From: CAOJBM01 sp051872535
GTDB taxonomy: Bacteria; Bacillota_I; Bacilli_A; RF39; UBA660
DNA: 21,984 bases
Direction: 5' to 3'
Assembly: GCA_051872535.1 (NCBI GenBank)
Contig: JBJEDY010000006.1
Coordinates: forward strand, 1 to 21,984
Positions 8,210-16,103 of this stretch are shown piece after piece. Position numbers and translations under genes: made by a program. Below the pieces are notes generated by a model. The model saw nothing but the letters and a program-made list of their open reading frames with translations, searched no databases and was not told the DNA's origin. Position 1 is the stretch's first letter; each line of letters opens with the position of its first letter.

Positions 8210-8243
8210 CTTATATATTATAGGTAAAACTACTATTTCCTTT
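8210..8243 (-). promoter_or_regulatory. Promoter of the surface protein/sortase-like operon, same AAAGGAAAT box as dnaG
   Basis: TATAAT is at 8217-8222 and AAAGGAAAT at 8235-8243, with exactly 12 bases between, as before dnaG. The sequence just downstream (ATATAAGTAGA) is also nearly the same as at the dnaG promoter. Confidence 0.55.
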
Positions 8244-8280
8244 TTTTATAAAATTTATTCTTCTATAAATTAGCACATAA

Positions 8281-8306
8281 AAAAAATCGCTTATTTGCGA
8301 TTTTTT
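8281..8306 (-). terminator. Terminator after alaS
   Basis: AAAAAATCGC and GCGATTTTTT form a 10-bp stem with a 6-base loop, four bases past the alaS stop. The A-run and T-run on either side allow function on both strands. Confidence 0.88.
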
Positions 8307-8310
8307 ATTG

Positions 8311-10059
8311 TTATTCTAAAACAGCTTTAATTCTTCTTACACCAGCACTACTTGCTTCTTCTTTTTTTATTTTAAAATGACCAAGTTCACTTGTATTTTT
8401 AACATGTGGTCCACCACATAATTCTTTGGAAATAGTACCTATTGAATAAACAGTTACAATATCTGGATATTTTTCAATAAACATACATTCAGCACCTGAT
8501 TTTATTGCTTCTTCTTTATTCATTTCACATACAGAAACATCTAGTCCTGCCTTAATCCATTCATTTACTAAATCTTCAGTTTGCTTCTTTTCTTCATCAG
8601 TCAATTTATGATCACAACTAAAGTCAAATCTTAATCTTTCAGCTGTAATATTCGATCCTTTTTGATGAACTCCTGCACCAACTACTTCTTTTAATGCTGC
8701 ATTTAATAAGTGAGTAGCTGTATGATATTTAGTTTCCATTTCTCCATTACCAGCTAAACCTCCTTTAAACTTACCAGCAGAAGCACTTCTAGAAAGCTCT
8801 TGATGATGTTTAAACATTTCATTAAAACCATCAACATCAACTTTCATATTTCTTTCTTTAGCAAGTTCAATAGTAAGCTCTAATGGAAATCCATATGTAT
8901 CAAATAAATGGAATGCTGACTCTCCATTAATTTCAACACTTTTACTAGCTATTTTTTCAAATTCTTTTAATCCTTTTTCTAAAGTACGATTAAATTTTGT
9001 CTTTTCATTAGTTAATACTTCATAAACAACATTCTCATTAGTAATTAATTCATTATAATACTTCTTATATTTTTCAATAATTAACTTGGCAATTTTAATA
9101 TCCCAATCACTAGTAATATCAATACCTAAACTTTTAGCATGACGAATAGCTCTTCTTATTAATCTTCTTAAAATATACCCTTGATCAGTGTTACTTGGCT
9201 TAATCCCTGAAGGATCAGCACTAACAAAAACAGCAGTACGAATATGATCAGCAATAATACGCATTGATTTTTCATTTCCTTCATATGGTAAATTAGCGAT
9301 TTCACTTATTAACTCGATAACATCTTTCCAAATACTAGATAAGTAATTATCATTAACTCCTTCTAAAATAGCAACAGTTCTTTCAACTCCCATGCCTGTG
9401 TCAACATTTTTCTTAGGCAACTCCGTTATAGTACCATCTTCTGCTTTATTATATTGCATAAAAACATTATTCCAAATTTCTACCCATCTTTCATCATCCG
9501 GATCAAAAACTTCTGGAATTTCATCATTACTACGCCAATAAAATATTTCCGTATCTGAACCACAAGGCCCAGTTTCCGCAGCTATCCAAAAATTATCTTC
9601 TACAGTCTTGGCAATTCTTTCTTTTTTTATTCCTAAACTTAACCATTTATCATAACTAACTTGATCAAAAGGAATTAAGTCATTACCAGCAAATATTGTA
9701 ACAGCTAATCTTTCTATAGGAATATTTAAATGTTTTGTTAATAATTCAAAACTCCATTCAATGCTTTCATCTTTAAAATAATCGCCTAAACTCCAATTAC
9801 CTAACATTTCAAAGAATGTATGATGATAGGAATCTCCAACATTATCTAAATCAGTAGTACGTAGACATTTTTGATAATCACATAATCTGGTTCCATAAGG
9901 ATGAGTAGCTCCCATTAAATAAGGAATTAATGGTTGCATCCCAGCAGTATTAAATAAAACTGATGGATCATTTTCAGGCACTACAGGTGCACTAGGTATT
10001 AGCTTATGTCCTTTACTAATAAAAAAATTAATATAAATATCTTTTAAATTCATTTTCAC
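8311..10059 (-). CDS. alaS: Alanyl-tRNA synthetase, compact form without C-Ala domain and editing-domain barrel
   Basis: AlaRS charges tRNA-Ala and clears mischarged Ser/Gly. The N-terminal class II core is clear: FFISKGH, PSVLFNTAGMQPLIPYLMG, CLRTTDLDNVG, HHTFFEMLGNWSLGDYFK and NVDTGMGVERTVAIL. An alpha-helical tRNA-binding part follows. The editing site is present: HTATH (446-450) and CGGPH (548-552). The protein stops at 582 residues where typical bacterial AlaRS has about 870. The C-terminal C-Ala domain is missing, and so is the beta-barrel with the PFYAESGGQ motif that normally precedes HTATH. The reading frame is clean, so this looks like a genuine short form rather than a broken gene. 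Start: GTG at 10059 overlaps the kinase stop (GTGA); ATG at 10053 is the alternative. It is controlled with the kinase by an alanine T-box. Confidence 0.95.
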   Translation of the reverse strand: MKMNLKDIYINFFISKGHKLIPSAPVVPENDPSVLFNTAGMQPLIPYLMGATHPYGTRLCDYQKCLRTTDLDNVGDSYHHTFFEMLGNWSLGDYFKDESIEWSFELLTKHLNIPIERLAVTIFAGNDLIPFDQVSYDKWLSLGIKKERIAKTVEDNFWIAAETGPCGSDTEIFYWRSNDEIPEVFDPDDERWVEIWNNVFMQYNKAEDGTITELPKKNVDTGMGVERTVAILEGVNDNYLSSIWKDVIELISEIANLPYEGNEKSMRIIADHIRTAVFVSADPSGIKPSNTDQGYILRRLIRRAIRHAKSLGIDITSDWDIKIAKLIIEKYKKYYNELITNENVVYEVLTNEKTKFNRTLEKGLKEFEKIASKSVEINGESAFHLFDTYGFPLELTIELAKERNMKVDVDGFNEMFKHHQELSRSASAGKFKGGLAGNGEMETKYHTATHLLNAALKEVVGAGVHQKGSNITAERLRFDFSCDHKLTDEEKKQTEDLVNEWIKAGLDVSVCEMNKEEAIKSGAECMFIEKYPDIVTVYSIGTISKELCGGPHVKNTSELGHFKIKKEEASSAGVRRIKAVLE

Positions 10060-10580
10060 TTCAATCCTTTCAATATTGCAAACACTTTATCTTTTAAATC
10101 ACTTTCATAATCATTTACTAATTCATAGTCAAAGTTTTTATAAGAATCTAATTCAACTTCTGTAATATGTTTCTTTTCTTCATCCGTTAACTTATTTCTT
10201 GAACCATTACTTAGTAAATGAATTGTTACAACATCATCTACTTCTGTTTTAAATGTTTCAATCTCATTAATAAGTCTTACATCACAAATTACTACATTAT
10301 CATAATATTTTCTATATAAATTAATATCTTCTAACATTCTGTCTAATAAAAATCTTGGTTTAAAATCTCTAACCAATTGCCCAAAATCTTGTAAAAATTT
10401 TCTAGGTTTTGTTTCTTCTTTCCCATCCCAATCAAGCATTTCTATCGCAAATAAGCGAATATACTTACTAAATCTCGTTATAACGGTTTTCTTATTTATA
10501 GATTCATAATACTCCTTTATAATTTTGGCAACTTCATCTTTTCCTGAACCGCTTTTACCAGCTATCATAAATATTTTCAT
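10056..10580 (-). CDS. P-loop (deoxy)nucleoside-monophosphate kinase-like protein
   Basis: The 174-residue protein starts MKIFMIAGKSGSGKDEVAK with a Walker A loop (8-15) ending in GKD, as in phage-type deoxynucleotide monophosphate kinases. VVICDVRLINEIE (97-107) gives a Walker-B-like acidic residue and an arginine, and a LID-like segment with TDEEKKH follows. Dephospho-CoA kinase is less likely because the GGIGSGKS and later CoaE motifs are absent. The ATG at 10580 is chosen because the protein then begins directly at the P-loop strand; AAAGGA lies 12 bases upstream, a rather long spacing, and a longer in-frame start reaches 10619. It sits between the T-box leader and alaS and overlaps alaS by four bases, so its expression should follow alanine-tRNA charging. 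A link to alanine metabolism is not evident. Confidence 0.7.
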   Translation of the reverse strand: MKIFMIAGKSGSGKDEVAKIIKEYYESINKKTVITRFSKYIRLFAIEMLDWDGKEETKPRKFLQDFGQLVRDFKPRFLLDRMLEDINLYRKYYDNVVICDVRLINEIETFKTEVDDVVTIHLLSNGSRNKLTDEEKKHITEVELDSYKNFDYELVNDYESDLKDKVFAILKGLK

Positions 10581-10689
10581 ATTAACAACCATTCCTTTCA
10601 CTTCGTTCAAGCCACACATAGAAATGAAAAAACTTGAACTAAATTTATGTTTCTATATAATAACAACCTTGAAAGAGTGTGTTCTACAA

Positions 10690-10762
10690 AGCACGTTAGA
10701 GTGAGTTGCAGACTTCCTGTAACTCTTGGGTTTAAATCAGACTATCACTCTTCCTAAAAAAC
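10690..10762 (-). other. Structured leader segment between T-box terminator and kinase gene
   Basis: The minus-strand RNA can form GAGTT-A-CAG/CTG-C-AACTC and, around it, AGAGT/ACTCT (extendable to AGAGTGA/TCACTCT). An AACCCAAG element (10724-10731) is perfectly complementary to CTTGGGTT in the 3' arm of the T-box terminator. It matches no RNA family that I recognise and no second T-box consensus is visible. About 110 further bases to the kinase start show nothing clear. Confidence 0.35.
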
Positions 10763-10950
10763 AAAAAAAGAATGGAACCCAAGGAGTGCAGTATTGCACG
10801 GTACCATCCTTTTATTTAACTTATTTGTGATAACGGAACATTCCGTTTAATCTGTTAGGAGTAGCCATTTCTCTTTTTCATTTACTCTTTCCCACCATTT
10901 AGAGCTCTCTTTAAAACTTCCAAGGTACTTGATTCCCGTCTTTGATTAAT
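10763..10950 (-). promoter_or_regulatory. T-box riboswitch, alanine specifier, controlling kinase-alaS
   Basis: The minus strand carries the T-box core AGGATGGTACCGTGC (10810-10796), close to the AGGGTGGNACCGCG consensus. This core can pair into an antiterminator. It can alternatively pair with GGGTTCCATTCTTTT to form a terminator ending in seven Ts (10763-10769). Upstream are the Stem I marks AGAGAG...GGTGGGAAAGAG, a loop with GCT at 10865-10863 (alanine codon) followed by ACTCC, and a perfect stem III (AACGGA/TCCGTT, 10846-10831). Uncharged tRNA-Ala should stabilise the antiterminator and switch on the kinase and alaS. The overlapping GGC frame would mean glycine, but alaS downstream decides for alanine. 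Confidence 0.92.
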
Positions 10951-10956
10951 ACATTA

Positions 10957-10985
10957 ATTATATAACTACTTTTATAATATGTAAA
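10957..10985 (-). promoter_or_regulatory. Sigma-A promoter of the T-box/kinase/alaS operon
   Basis: TTTACA (10985-10980), 17 bases, TATAAT (10962-10957); transcription should start near 10950, just before Stem I. It lies directly after the stop of the upstream surface-protein gene. Confidence 0.85.
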
Positions 10986-10996
10986 GTATGTTCTAT

Positions 10997-13153
10997 TTAA
11001 TCGACTTGTACTCCTTTTACGACATTAACATTTCCTTGAGCAGTAGCTATCATATTATCGACCAAATCACTAGTAGCAGATGTATAATTTACTGTCAGTT
11101 TTGTTCCTGTCATATTTGCTACACCTTTTAACATGTTACTATAGCTAGTTGTTCCTGAATTTCTAATTGTAATTGCTGTATTCAATTTAGTACTTTTATA
11201 TCCTGTATAATATAACATCTCACGCATATCTGTTACTTTACTCGTATCAAAACTACTTACATCTAATGTAAAGTTTGGATTACTATATCCCGTATAATAA
11301 AACATTCTCTTCATATTAGTTACATTACTTGTATTAAAACTACTTAAATCTAAATCAAAACTTTGACTATTATGTCCCGTATAAGAAAACATACCACTCA
11401 TATCTGTTACTTTACTTGTATCAAAACTACTTAAATCTAATGTAAGATTTGTACTATTTTGTCCTGTAGAATTAAACATACTAACCATATTCGTTACATT
11501 ACTTGTATCAAAATTACTTAAATTTAATGTAAGGTTTGTACTATTTTGTCCTGTATAAGAAAACATCATACTCATGTTTGTTACTTTACTTGTATTAAAA
11601 CTACTTAAATTCAATGTAAGATTTTGACTTTTATAACCTGTATATTCAAACATTCTACTCATATTCGTTACATTACTTGTGTCAAAATTACTTAAATCTA
11701 ATGCAAAGTTTTCACTATTTTGTCCTGTATAAGAAAACATATAAGTCATATTAGTTACTTTACTTGTATCAAAACTACTTACATCCAAGGTAAAGTTTGT
11801 ACTATTTTGTCCTGTATCTTCAAACATATTACTCATATTAGTTACTTTACTTGTATCAAAACTGCTTAAGTCTAAAGCAAATTCTTGATTTCTATAACAT
11901 CTTAATCCCTGAAACATTGCACTCATATCTGTTACATTACTTGTATCAAAGTTACTTAAATCTAATGTAAGTATTTCACTATTAGATCCTGTAAAAGAAA
12001 ACATATATTTCATATTTGTTACATTACTTGTATCAATTAAATCTAATCCATTTAAAGAGTCTAAATATTGGAAATTTTTAAACCAATATGACATATCTGT
12101 ATTTCCTAATATTCTATTATTACTTTGGATATATAAATCATAGTATCCTGATGTTTCATTTGGAACTACATATGACATTATACTTCCATCTTGGGCTTCT
12201 GATATATCCCATTTCTCTTCTTCTGTTACTGTTTCTGGTATATCTATTTTATTTTCTATTGTTATATTCTTTATTTTTTGTTTATATGTATTTGATCTAA
12301 ATGCTGTTGTATCATTATATGTTGTTGCTTTTAATACTGATGCTGCTATCGATGAAATTATATAGCCAGTTTCAGAAATTGTTGTTCCATTTGTTCCTAT
12401 TGACCCTATTAATGTATCTCCATAATATACATCATATCCTCCTCTTGGTACTTCTGTTGAGAAGTTTCCATTTTCATCTGTTGTTGTAGGATATTCATTT
12501 TCTTTATTATCTTTCAATACTATATCTGTATTTCCTAAAGGTGTTTTTCCTTCATTATCTTCTGTTATTATTCCTTCTATTCTATAATCACTTTTATCTT
12601 CTATTGCATTTCCTTCTATTACTACTTTAGATTCAAAGCGTTTATTTATTGTTTCTTCTGTGTATTCAACATCTTTATCCATCCATATTCTTATTGAATG
12701 AGTATACCATTCATTTGGTCCTAATACTCCTGTTGCTAGTTTTCTTCCTTCTTTTGCTCCTTCTATTGTTGTTTCGACATTACTATCTAATGTATTTAAT
12801 AAAGCTATTTCGTTATCATCTACTTTTATTGCTAAATACTTAGAATCTAAAGTTGTATTTCCTAATACTTCTAGATTCGCTTGATATTCTATTGTAGTAT
12901 CACAAGTATTTTTTATTGTTATTTCAAATGGTGTTAATCCCATTCCTTCTTCATCACTTATTGGATATGTTTTTTCTAAATTTATAGCATTTTCTTCATT
13001 AACTATTGTTAAATCAATACATGAAGTTGCTATTATATTAGTACTTTCTTGTATTTTAGTTGTACTCCAATATGCATAAGTAAAACCTACCACTAATATT
13101 AATGCTACACCTATTAATGTTCCCAATATTAATATTTTTGATTTCTTGTCCAT
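10997..13153 (-). CDS. Secreted DUF285 (BspA-like) repeat surface protein, 10-repeat paralogue
   Basis: The 718-residue protein begins with MDKKSKILI and a hydrophobic stretch ending GFTYAYWSTT, resembling SipW-dependent signal peptides of TasA/camelysin-type proteins. A head domain follows (about 35-195; contains YPISDEEG and LGPNEWYTHSIRIWMDKD). Next is a carboxypeptidase-regulatory-like/prealbumin-like beta domain (about 195-265; GKTPLGNTDIVLKDN, TTTDENGNFSTEVPRGGYDV). The rest is an array of ten DUF285 units with core FDTSNVTNMSxMF and a 29-residue period, then a short C-terminal cap ending KGVQVD. No sorting signal or C-terminal anchor is seen, so release or non-covalent binding is likely. 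DUF285 repeats are known from mycoplasma and gut-bacterial surface proteins. The first 351 residues are identical to the neighbouring paralogue. No terminator is seen after the gene; the T-box terminator lies downstream. Confidence 0.85.
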   Translation of the reverse strand: MDKKSKILILGTLIGVALILVVGFTYAYWSTTKIQESTNIIATSCIDLTIVNEENAINLEKTYPISDEEGMGLTPFEITIKNTCDTTIEYQANLEVLGNTTLDSKYLAIKVDDNEIALLNTLDSNVETTIEGAKEGRKLATGVLGPNEWYTHSIRIWMDKDVEYTEETINKRFESKVVIEGNAIEDKSDYRIEGIITEDNEGKTPLGNTDIVLKDNKENEYPTTTDENGNFSTEVPRGGYDVYYGDTLIGSIGTNGTTISETGYIISSIAASVLKATTYNDTTAFRSNTYKQKIKNITIENKIDIPETVTEEEKWDISEAQDGSIMSYVVPNETSGYYDLYIQSNNRILGNTDMSYWFKNFQYLDSLNGLDLIDTSNVTNMKYMFSFTGSNSEILTLDLSNFDTSNVTDMSAMFQGLRCYRNQEFALDLSSFDTSKVTNMSNMFEDTGQNSTNFTLDVSSFDTSKVTNMTYMFSYTGQNSENFALDLSNFDTSNVTNMSRMFEYTGYKSQNLTLNLSSFNTSKVTNMSMMFSYTGQNSTNLTLNLSNFDTSNVTNMVSMFNSTGQNSTNLTLDLSSFDTSKVTDMSGMFSYTGHNSQSFDLDLSSFNTSNVTNMKRMFYYTGYSNPNFTLDVSSFDTSKVTDMREMLYYTGYKSTKLNTAITIRNSGTTSYSNMLKGVANMTGTKLTVNYTSATSDLVDNMIATAQGNVNVVKGVQVD
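11190..12037 (-). repeat. Ten DUF285-type 29-residue (87-base) coding repeats
   Basis: The core TS(N/K)VT(N/D)M recurs ten times, every 87 bases except for one 30-residue unit with RCYRNQ in place of the usual TGxNS segment. Each unit continues MFxxTGxxSxNxTLDxSxF. Boundaries are approximate. Confidence 0.9.
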
Positions 13154-13184
13154 GTTATCACTCTTTCACTATTCTTATATTTTA

Positions 13185-13213
13185 ATTATAATTTAACAAA
13201 GAAAAAAAGCCAA
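13185..13213 (-). promoter_or_regulatory. Promoter of the 10-repeat surface protein, -35 inside a terminator arm
   Basis: TTGGCT (13213-13208), 17 bases, TATAAT (13190-13185). The -35 is also the distal arm of the hairpin at 13205-13237. Only AAAGAGTG stands as a weak ribosome binding site before the ATG. Confidence 0.7.
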
Positions 13214-13237
13214 TTTTTTTACATTACTTTGACTTTT
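13205..13237 (-). terminator. Terminator-like hairpin upstream of the 10-repeat gene
   Basis: The minus strand gives AAAAGTCAA and TTGGCTTTT arms (one G-U pair) followed by Ts. It corresponds to the terminator after the AI-2E transporter gene and was carried here by duplication. Confidence 0.65.
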
Positions 13238-13317
13238 ATTTTACATAGTAAAAATTATTCGGAGATTAAAATAGTAAATTCTTTTCACTAGTTATTAAAT
13301 ATTTTTTGAAAAAATAC

Positions 13318-13356
13318 AATAAAAAATACACCATTTTAGTTTAAAAATAGTGCATT
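13318..13356 (-). terminator. Terminator after the 15-repeat surface protein
   Basis: AAATGCACTATTTT (13356-13343) pairs with AAAATGGTGTATTT (13337-13324) on the minus strand with two wobbles and is followed by a T-run. It lies about 60 bases past the stop of the 15-repeat gene. Confidence 0.75.
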
Positions 13357-13413
13357 TACTTTTTTTAATCCTAATTGATAATTACGAGTATTATCTTTTT
13401 TATTCAACGCTAT

Positions 13414-16002
13414 TTAATCGACTTGTACTCCTTTTACGACATTACTATTTCCATCGGCAGTAGCTATCATTTTATCAACTAAATCACTAGTGGAAGCTGT
13501 ATAATTTACTGTCAGTTTTGCTCCTGTCTTAATTGCTATACTATCAAATATGTTTTTATAGGAAGTTGTTCCTGTATTTCTAATTGTAATTGTTGTATTT
13601 AACTTAGTACTATTGTAACCTGTACCAAAAAACATATAACTCATATTTGTTACTTTACTTGTATCAAAGTTACTTACATCTAATGTGAAGTTTAGATCAC
13701 TATATCCTGTACTATAAAACATATAACTCATATTTGATACATTACTTGTATCAAAACTACTTACATCTAAGGTAAAGTTTTGGCTATTATGTCCTGTATT
13801 GTCAAACATTTCCTCCATATTAGTTACATTACTTGTATCAAAACTGCTTAAATCTAAGGTAAAGTTTGTAACATTATATCCAGTATCATTAAACATACTC
13901 CTCATATTTGTTACATTACTCGTATCAAAATTACTTAAATCTAAGGTAAAGTTTTGACTATTATATCCTGTACCACAAAACATTCCACTCATGTTTGTTA
14001 CTTTACTGGTATTAAAGCTACTTAAATCTAATGTTAGTCTTTGACTACTATATCCTGTATAATCAAACATATAACTCATATCTGTTACATTACTTGTATC
14101 AAAATTACTTACATCTATTGTAAAGTTTGTACTACTATACCCTGTCATTTTAAACATACTACTCATATTTGTTACTTTACTGGTATCAAAATTACTTACA
14201 TTTAAGGTAAAGTTTGGATTACTAAATCCTGTAAAATTAAACATACTACTCATATCTGTTACATTACTTGTATCAAAATTACTTACATCTATTGTAAGAT
14301 TTTTACTATTTCGTCCTGTATAATAAAACATACTACTCATATCAGTTACTTTACTTGTATCAAAGCTACTTACATCCAAAGTAAAACTTTGGCTAGTACT
14401 TCCTGTATGGTAAAACATTTCACTCATATCTGTTACATTACTTGTATCAAAATTACTTACATCTATTGTAAGGCTTGTACTATTTTCTCCTGTACCATAA
14501 AACATACTACTCATATCGGTTACTTTACTGGTATTAAAGCTACTTAAATCTAATGTAAGGTTTGTACTATTTTGTCCCGTATAGTAAAACATTTCAAGCA
14601 TATTTGTTACATTACCTGTATTAAAGCTACTTAAATCTAATGTAAGGTTTGTACTATATTGTCCTGTACGATTAAACATATAACTCATATTCGTTACATT
14701 ACTTGTATCAAAGTTACTTACATCTATTGTAAGATTTTGACTTTTATATCCCGTTTGATAAAACATATAACTCATATTTGTTACATTACTTGTGTCAAAA
14801 TTACTTAAATCTATTGTAAGGTTTTTACTATAAAATCCTGTCCAATGAAACATATAACTCATATCTGTTACATTACTTGTATCAATTAAATTTAATCCAT
14901 TTAATGATTCTACATAATTAAAATATGCAAACCAATATGACATATTTTCATTTCCTAATATTCTATTATTACTTTGGATATATAAATCATAGTATCCTGA
15001 TGTTTCATTTGGAACTACATATGACATTATACTTCCATCTTGGGCTTCTGATATATCCCATTTCTCTTCTTCTGTTACTGTTTCTGGTATATCTATTTTA
15101 TTTTCTATTGTTATATTCTTTATTTTTTGTTTATATGTATTTGATCTAAATGCTGTTGTATCATTATATGTTGTTGCTTTTAATACTGATGCTGCTATCG
15201 ATGAAATTATATAGCCAGTTTCAGAAATTGTTGTTCCATTTGTTCCTATTGACCCTATTAATGTATCTCCATAATATACATCATATCCTCCTCTTGGTAC
15301 TTCTGTTGAGAAGTTTCCATTTTCATCTGTTGTTGTAGGATATTCATTTTCTTTATTATCTTTCAATACTATATCTGTATTTCCTAAAGGTGTTTTTCCT
15401 TCATTATCTTCTGTTATTATTCCTTCTATTCTATAATCACTTTTATCTTCTATTGCATTTCCTTCTATTACTACTTTAGATTCAAAGCGTTTATTTATTG
15501 TTTCTTCTGTGTATTCAACATCTTTATCCATCCATATTCTTATTGAATGAGTATACCATTCATTTGGTCCTAATACTCCTGTTGCTAGTTTTCTTCCTTC
15601 TTTTGCTCCTTCTATTGTTGTTTCGACATTACTATCTAATGTATTTAATAAAGCTATTTCGTTATCATCTACTTTTATTGCTAAATACTTAGAATCTAAA
15701 GTTGTATTTCCTAATACTTCTAGATTCGCTTGATATTCTATTGTAGTATCACAAGTATTTTTTATTGTTATTTCAAATGGTGTTAATCCCATTCCTTCTT
15801 CATCACTTATTGGATATGTTTTTTCTAAATTTATAGCATTTTCTTCATTAACTATTGTTAAATCAATACATGAAGTTGCTATTATATTAGTACTTTCTTG
15901 TATTTTAGTTGTACTCCAATATGCATAAGTAAAACCTACCACTAATATTAATGCTACACCTATTAATGTTCCCAATATTAATATTTTTGATTTCTTGTCC
16001 AT
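13414..16002 (-). CDS. Secreted DUF285 (BspA-like) repeat surface protein, 15-repeat paralogue
   Basis: The 862-residue tandem paralogue of the gene at 10997-13153 has the same SipW-type signal, head domain and beta domain. Residues up to NNRILGN (about 351) are identical. After that it diverges: MSYWFAYFNYVESLNG, then fifteen DUF285 units of 29 residues, and a C-terminal cap similar to but distinct from the other copy (TTITIRNTGTTSY...KGVQVD). The 144-residue length difference equals five 29-residue units minus one extra residue in a unit of the shorter copy. The tail has no LPxTG-like signal or anchor. The upstream region is also identical to the paralogue's, so both should be expressed alike unless remote control differs. 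Function as adhesin or matrix component is inference. Confidence 0.85.
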   Translation of the reverse strand: MDKKSKILILGTLIGVALILVVGFTYAYWSTTKIQESTNIIATSCIDLTIVNEENAINLEKTYPISDEEGMGLTPFEITIKNTCDTTIEYQANLEVLGNTTLDSKYLAIKVDDNEIALLNTLDSNVETTIEGAKEGRKLATGVLGPNEWYTHSIRIWMDKDVEYTEETINKRFESKVVIEGNAIEDKSDYRIEGIITEDNEGKTPLGNTDIVLKDNKENEYPTTTDENGNFSTEVPRGGYDVYYGDTLIGSIGTNGTTISETGYIISSIAASVLKATTYNDTTAFRSNTYKQKIKNITIENKIDIPETVTEEEKWDISEAQDGSIMSYVVPNETSGYYDLYIQSNNRILGNENMSYWFAYFNYVESLNGLNLIDTSNVTDMSYMFHWTGFYSKNLTIDLSNFDTSNVTNMSYMFYQTGYKSQNLTIDVSNFDTSNVTNMSYMFNRTGQYSTNLTLDLSSFNTGNVTNMLEMFYYTGQNSTNLTLDLSSFNTSKVTDMSSMFYGTGENSTSLTIDVSNFDTSNVTDMSEMFYHTGSTSQSFTLDVSSFDTSKVTDMSSMFYYTGRNSKNLTIDVSNFDTSNVTDMSSMFNFTGFSNPNFTLNVSNFDTSKVTNMSSMFKMTGYSSTNFTIDVSNFDTSNVTDMSYMFDYTGYSSQRLTLDLSSFNTSKVTNMSGMFCGTGYNSQNFTLDLSNFDTSNVTNMRSMFNDTGYNVTNFTLDLSSFDTSNVTNMEEMFDNTGHNSQNFTLDVSSFDTSNVSNMSYMFYSTGYSDLNFTLDVSNFDTSKVTNMSYMFFGTGYNSTKLNTTITIRNTGTTSYKNIFDSIAIKTGAKLTVNYTASTSDLVDKMIATADGNSNVVKGVQVD
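13600..14887 (-). repeat. Fifteen DUF285-type 29-residue (87-base) coding repeats
   Basis: TS(N/K)V(T/S)(N/D)M recurs fifteen times with an 87-base period. Units alternate loosely between SNVT/LDLSN and SKVT/LDVSS variants; one has TGNVT. Some unit types (for example TG-x-SNPNFTL) recur in the neighbouring paralogue. Boundaries are approximate. Confidence 0.9.
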
Positions 16003-16033
16003 GTTATCACTCTTTCACTATTCTTATATTTTA

Positions 16034-16062
16034 ATTATAATTTAACAAAGAAAAAAAGCCAA
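16034..16062 (-). promoter_or_regulatory. Promoter of the 15-repeat surface protein, -35 inside a terminator arm
   Basis: This is identical to the copy at 13185-13213: TTGGCT, 17 bases, TATAAT, with the -35 overlapping the arm of the hairpin at 16054-16086. Confidence 0.7.
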
Positions 16063-16086
16063 TTTTTTTACATTACTTTGACTTTT
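16054..16086 (-). terminator. Terminator belonging to the decayed transporter copy
   Basis: The arms are the same as at 13205-13237. It stands in the same place relative to the AI-2E remnant as the terminator at 17776-17812 does to the intact transporter gene. Confidence 0.65.
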
Positions 16087-16103
16087 ATTTTACATAGTAA
16101 AAA

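Larger units (their letters stand above)
12101..13259. repeat. Long direct repeat, copy 1 (promoter, signal peptide, head and beta domain)
   Basis: This stretch appears identical to 14950-16108 at a constant offset of 2849 bases; no mismatch was found by eye. It spans from the start of the DUF285 array to just past the upstream terminator-like region. The second copy continues into the transporter remnant, the first does not. Confidence 0.9.

Noticed and set aside
10056..10059. Possible use of TGA as tryptophan (Mollicutes code), since only the kinase gene ends in TGA
   Set aside because: The other genes use TGG for tryptophan with no internal TGA, and the GTGA overlap with alaS is a normal coupled stop/start.
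10620..10760. Structured stretch considered as a tRNA or a second T-box
   Set aside because: There is no cloverleaf, no GTTCNANNC-type T-loop and no AGGGTGGNACC core on either strand.
12088..12843. Several plus-strand open frames rich in leucine and tyrosine opposite the surface-protein genes (also at 14925-15692)
   Set aside because: They are antisense shadows of the AT-rich head region, have low-complexity composition and no ribosome binding sites, and recur only because the head region is duplicated.
13600..14887. Regular 87-base repeats considered as a CRISPR-like array
   Set aside because: The repeats are in frame, encode the DUF285 motif throughout and have no constant-repeat/unique-spacer structure; no cas genes are near.
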